NCBI GenBank assembly: GCA_031177795.1 | Contig: JAPSKG010000024.1 | Location: forward strand, 1-14,935 | DNA length: 14,935 bases | Source: Domibacillus sp. | Lineage (GTDB): Bacteria; Bacillota; Bacilli; Bacillales; Domibacillaceae | Direction of reading: 5' to 3' | Shown here: piece after piece, positions 13,848-14,935 of the stretch | Layout of the letters: each line of letters opens with the position of its first letter | Numbering within the stretch: position 1 is the first letter of the stretch | Translations under genes and position numbers: made by a program | The notes under the pieces: generated by a model | Told to the model about the DNA's origin: nothing | The model's database searches: none | Seen by the model: the letters and a program-made list of their open reading frames with translations, nothing else

Positions 13848-14935
13848 TTAGTCACGCTTGAGCGCGCGTTTCACTTTATCAAAAAAACCATCTTCTTCGC
13901 TTGGCTGTTCACCGCTCACTTCTGCAAACTCGCGAAGCAATTGTTTTTGCTTCTCGGTTAACTTAACCGGTGTAATAACTTTTACATGAACATGCTGGTC
14001 TCCTATACCAAAACCACGAACGTTTGTTACCCCTTTTCCGCGCAAACGAAACCGCGTGCCACTTTGTGTTCCAGCAGGTATTTTTAATTTTACTTTACCG
14101 TGAACAGTCGGTACTTCAATTTCATCGCCAAGAGAAGCTTGAACAAACGTAATTGGCATTTCACAATAAATGTCATCGCCGTCTCTCTCAAACAATTCAT
14201 GCTCTCTTACACGGAACACAATATATAAATCTCCTGGAGGACCTCCGTTAATCCCGGCTTCTCCCTGGCCAGAAAGACGAATTTGCTGACCTTCATCGAT
14301 TCCAGCCGGTACTTTTACGTTAATTTTTTTATTTTTCGTTACGCGGCCATCACCCGCACAAGTTGAACACTTTTCTTTGATCATTTTCCCGCTGCCGCTG
14401 CAATGAGGGCAAGTTCGGCGTGTGGATACACGGCCAAATGGAGTGTTTTGTTCAATATTGATTTGTCCGCTGCCGCCGCAGTGAGAGCATGTTTCAGGAG
14501 AAGTGCCTGGCTTTGCACCGCTGCCGCCACACGTATCGCAGTTTTCTTCTTTTGGAATCGTAACATCTTTTTCAACGCCAAAAACGGCTTCTTCAAATGT
14601 TAAAGTCATCGTGTACTGCAAGTCATCGCCTTGCCTTGGAGCATTCGGATCGCGTCTGCGGCCACCTCCGCCACCAAAGAAGGTACTGAAAATATCATCA
14701 AATCCACCGCCAAAACCAGAGAATCCCCCTCCGCCAAAGCCGCCTTGCTGTGGTCCGGCATGACCAAACTGATCATATTGCGCTTTTTTGGAATCGTCAC
14801 TTAATACTTCATATGCCTCAGAGATTTCTTTAAATTTTTCATCTGATCCTGCTTCTTTATTAATGTCTGGATGATACTTTTTTGAAAGCTTACGGTACGC
14901 TTTTTTAATTTCTTCTTTTGATGCCGTTTTTCCAA
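13848..14935 (-). CDS. dnaJ: Chaperone DnaJ (Hsp40), lacking its first residues at the window edge
   Basis: DnaJ is the Hsp40 co-chaperone that binds unfolded proteins and stimulates the DnaK ATPase. The frame is open from 14933 to the TAA at 13850-13848, 361 residues; about ten N-terminal residues are outside the window. Domains in order are: the J domain with the essential HPD at 14873-14865; a G/F-rich linker (GGFGGGGFSGFGGGFDDIF); and a zinc domain with four CxxCxGxG repeats (CDTCGGSG, CSHCGGSG, CPHCSGSG, CSTCAGDG). The C-terminal substrate-binding domains follow. All zinc ligands are present. Control is probably by the HrcA/CIRCE system at the operon start, which is not visible here. Confidence 0.97.
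   Translation of the reverse strand, partial: GKTASKEEIKKAYRKLSKKYHPDINKEAGSDEKFKEISEAYEVLSDDSKKAQYDQFGHAGPQQGGFGGGGFSGFGGGFDDIFSTFFGGGGGRRRDPNAPRQGDDLQYTMTLTFEEAVFGVEKDVTIPKEENCDTCGGSGAKPGTSPETCSHCGGSGQINIEQNTPFGRVSTRRTCPHCSGSGKMIKEKCSTCAGDGRVTKNKKINVKVPAGIDEGQQIRLSGQGEAGINGGPPGDLYIVFRVREHELFERDGDDIYCEMPITFVQASLGDEIEVPTVHGKVKLKIPAGTQSGTRFRLRGKGVTNVRGFGIGDQHVHVKVITPVKLTEKQKQLLREFAEVSGEQPSEEDGFFDKVKRALKRD

Noticed and set aside
14640..14760. Glycine-codon repeats suggesting a tandem repeat
   Set aside because: They encode the normal G/F-rich linker of DnaJ.
14606..14800. A 64-codon minus-strand frame in a different phase within dnaJ
   Set aside because: The dnaJ frame is continuous here through the J domain and G/F region, so this is an out-of-frame shadow and not a frameshift.

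Overview
The window is a block of conserved housekeeping genes from the chromosome of an endospore-forming Firmicute, most likely a Bacillaceae member. Every gene lies on the minus strand, so transcription runs from high to low coordinates. The order (dnaJ-prmA-rsmE-mtaB, then rpsU-yqeY, nfeD-floA, yqfC-yqfD-phoH-ybeY-dgkA-cdd-era-recO, glyQ-glyS) follows the Bacillus subtilis dnaK-to-glyS region closely. The sporulation genes yqfC and yqfD indicate a spore former. The genus cannot be fixed from the sequence alone.

Layout in the direction of transcription. (1) 14935-10752: the end of the heat-shock operon, with dnaJ (5' end cut by the window edge), prmA, rsmE and mtaB, closed by an intrinsic terminator. 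(2) 10750-9992: deoC alone. (3) 9965-9214: a strong sigma-A promoter, rpsU and yqeY, then a terminator. (4) 9206-7050: a sigma-W-type promoter driving a short nfeD, floA and a small membrane protein in the position of B. subtilis yqfB. This is a membrane-microdomain and envelope-stress unit. (5) 7044-2471: a dense run of yqfC, yqfD, phoH, ybeY, dgkA, cdd and era, many overlapping, followed by recO. It combines sporulation, RNA maturation, lipid-carrier recycling and pyrimidine salvage. (6) 1669-1: a glycine T-box leader followed by glyQ and the beginning of glyS.

Compared with B. subtilis, the notable differences are: no pgpH (c-di-AMP phosphodiesterase) between phoH and ybeY; an NfeD lacking the ClpP-like protease domain; deoC in the mtaB-rpsU interval; no yqzL between era and recO; and a yqfB-position gene whose best start is not ATG, GTG or TTG. 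A terminator-like hairpin upstream of yqfC encloses a possible sigma-E -10 element. No mobile element, CRISPR array, tRNA, rRNA or clearly foreign DNA was seen. I did not find a previously undescribed multi-gene system. The interest lies in these local departures from a conserved plan.
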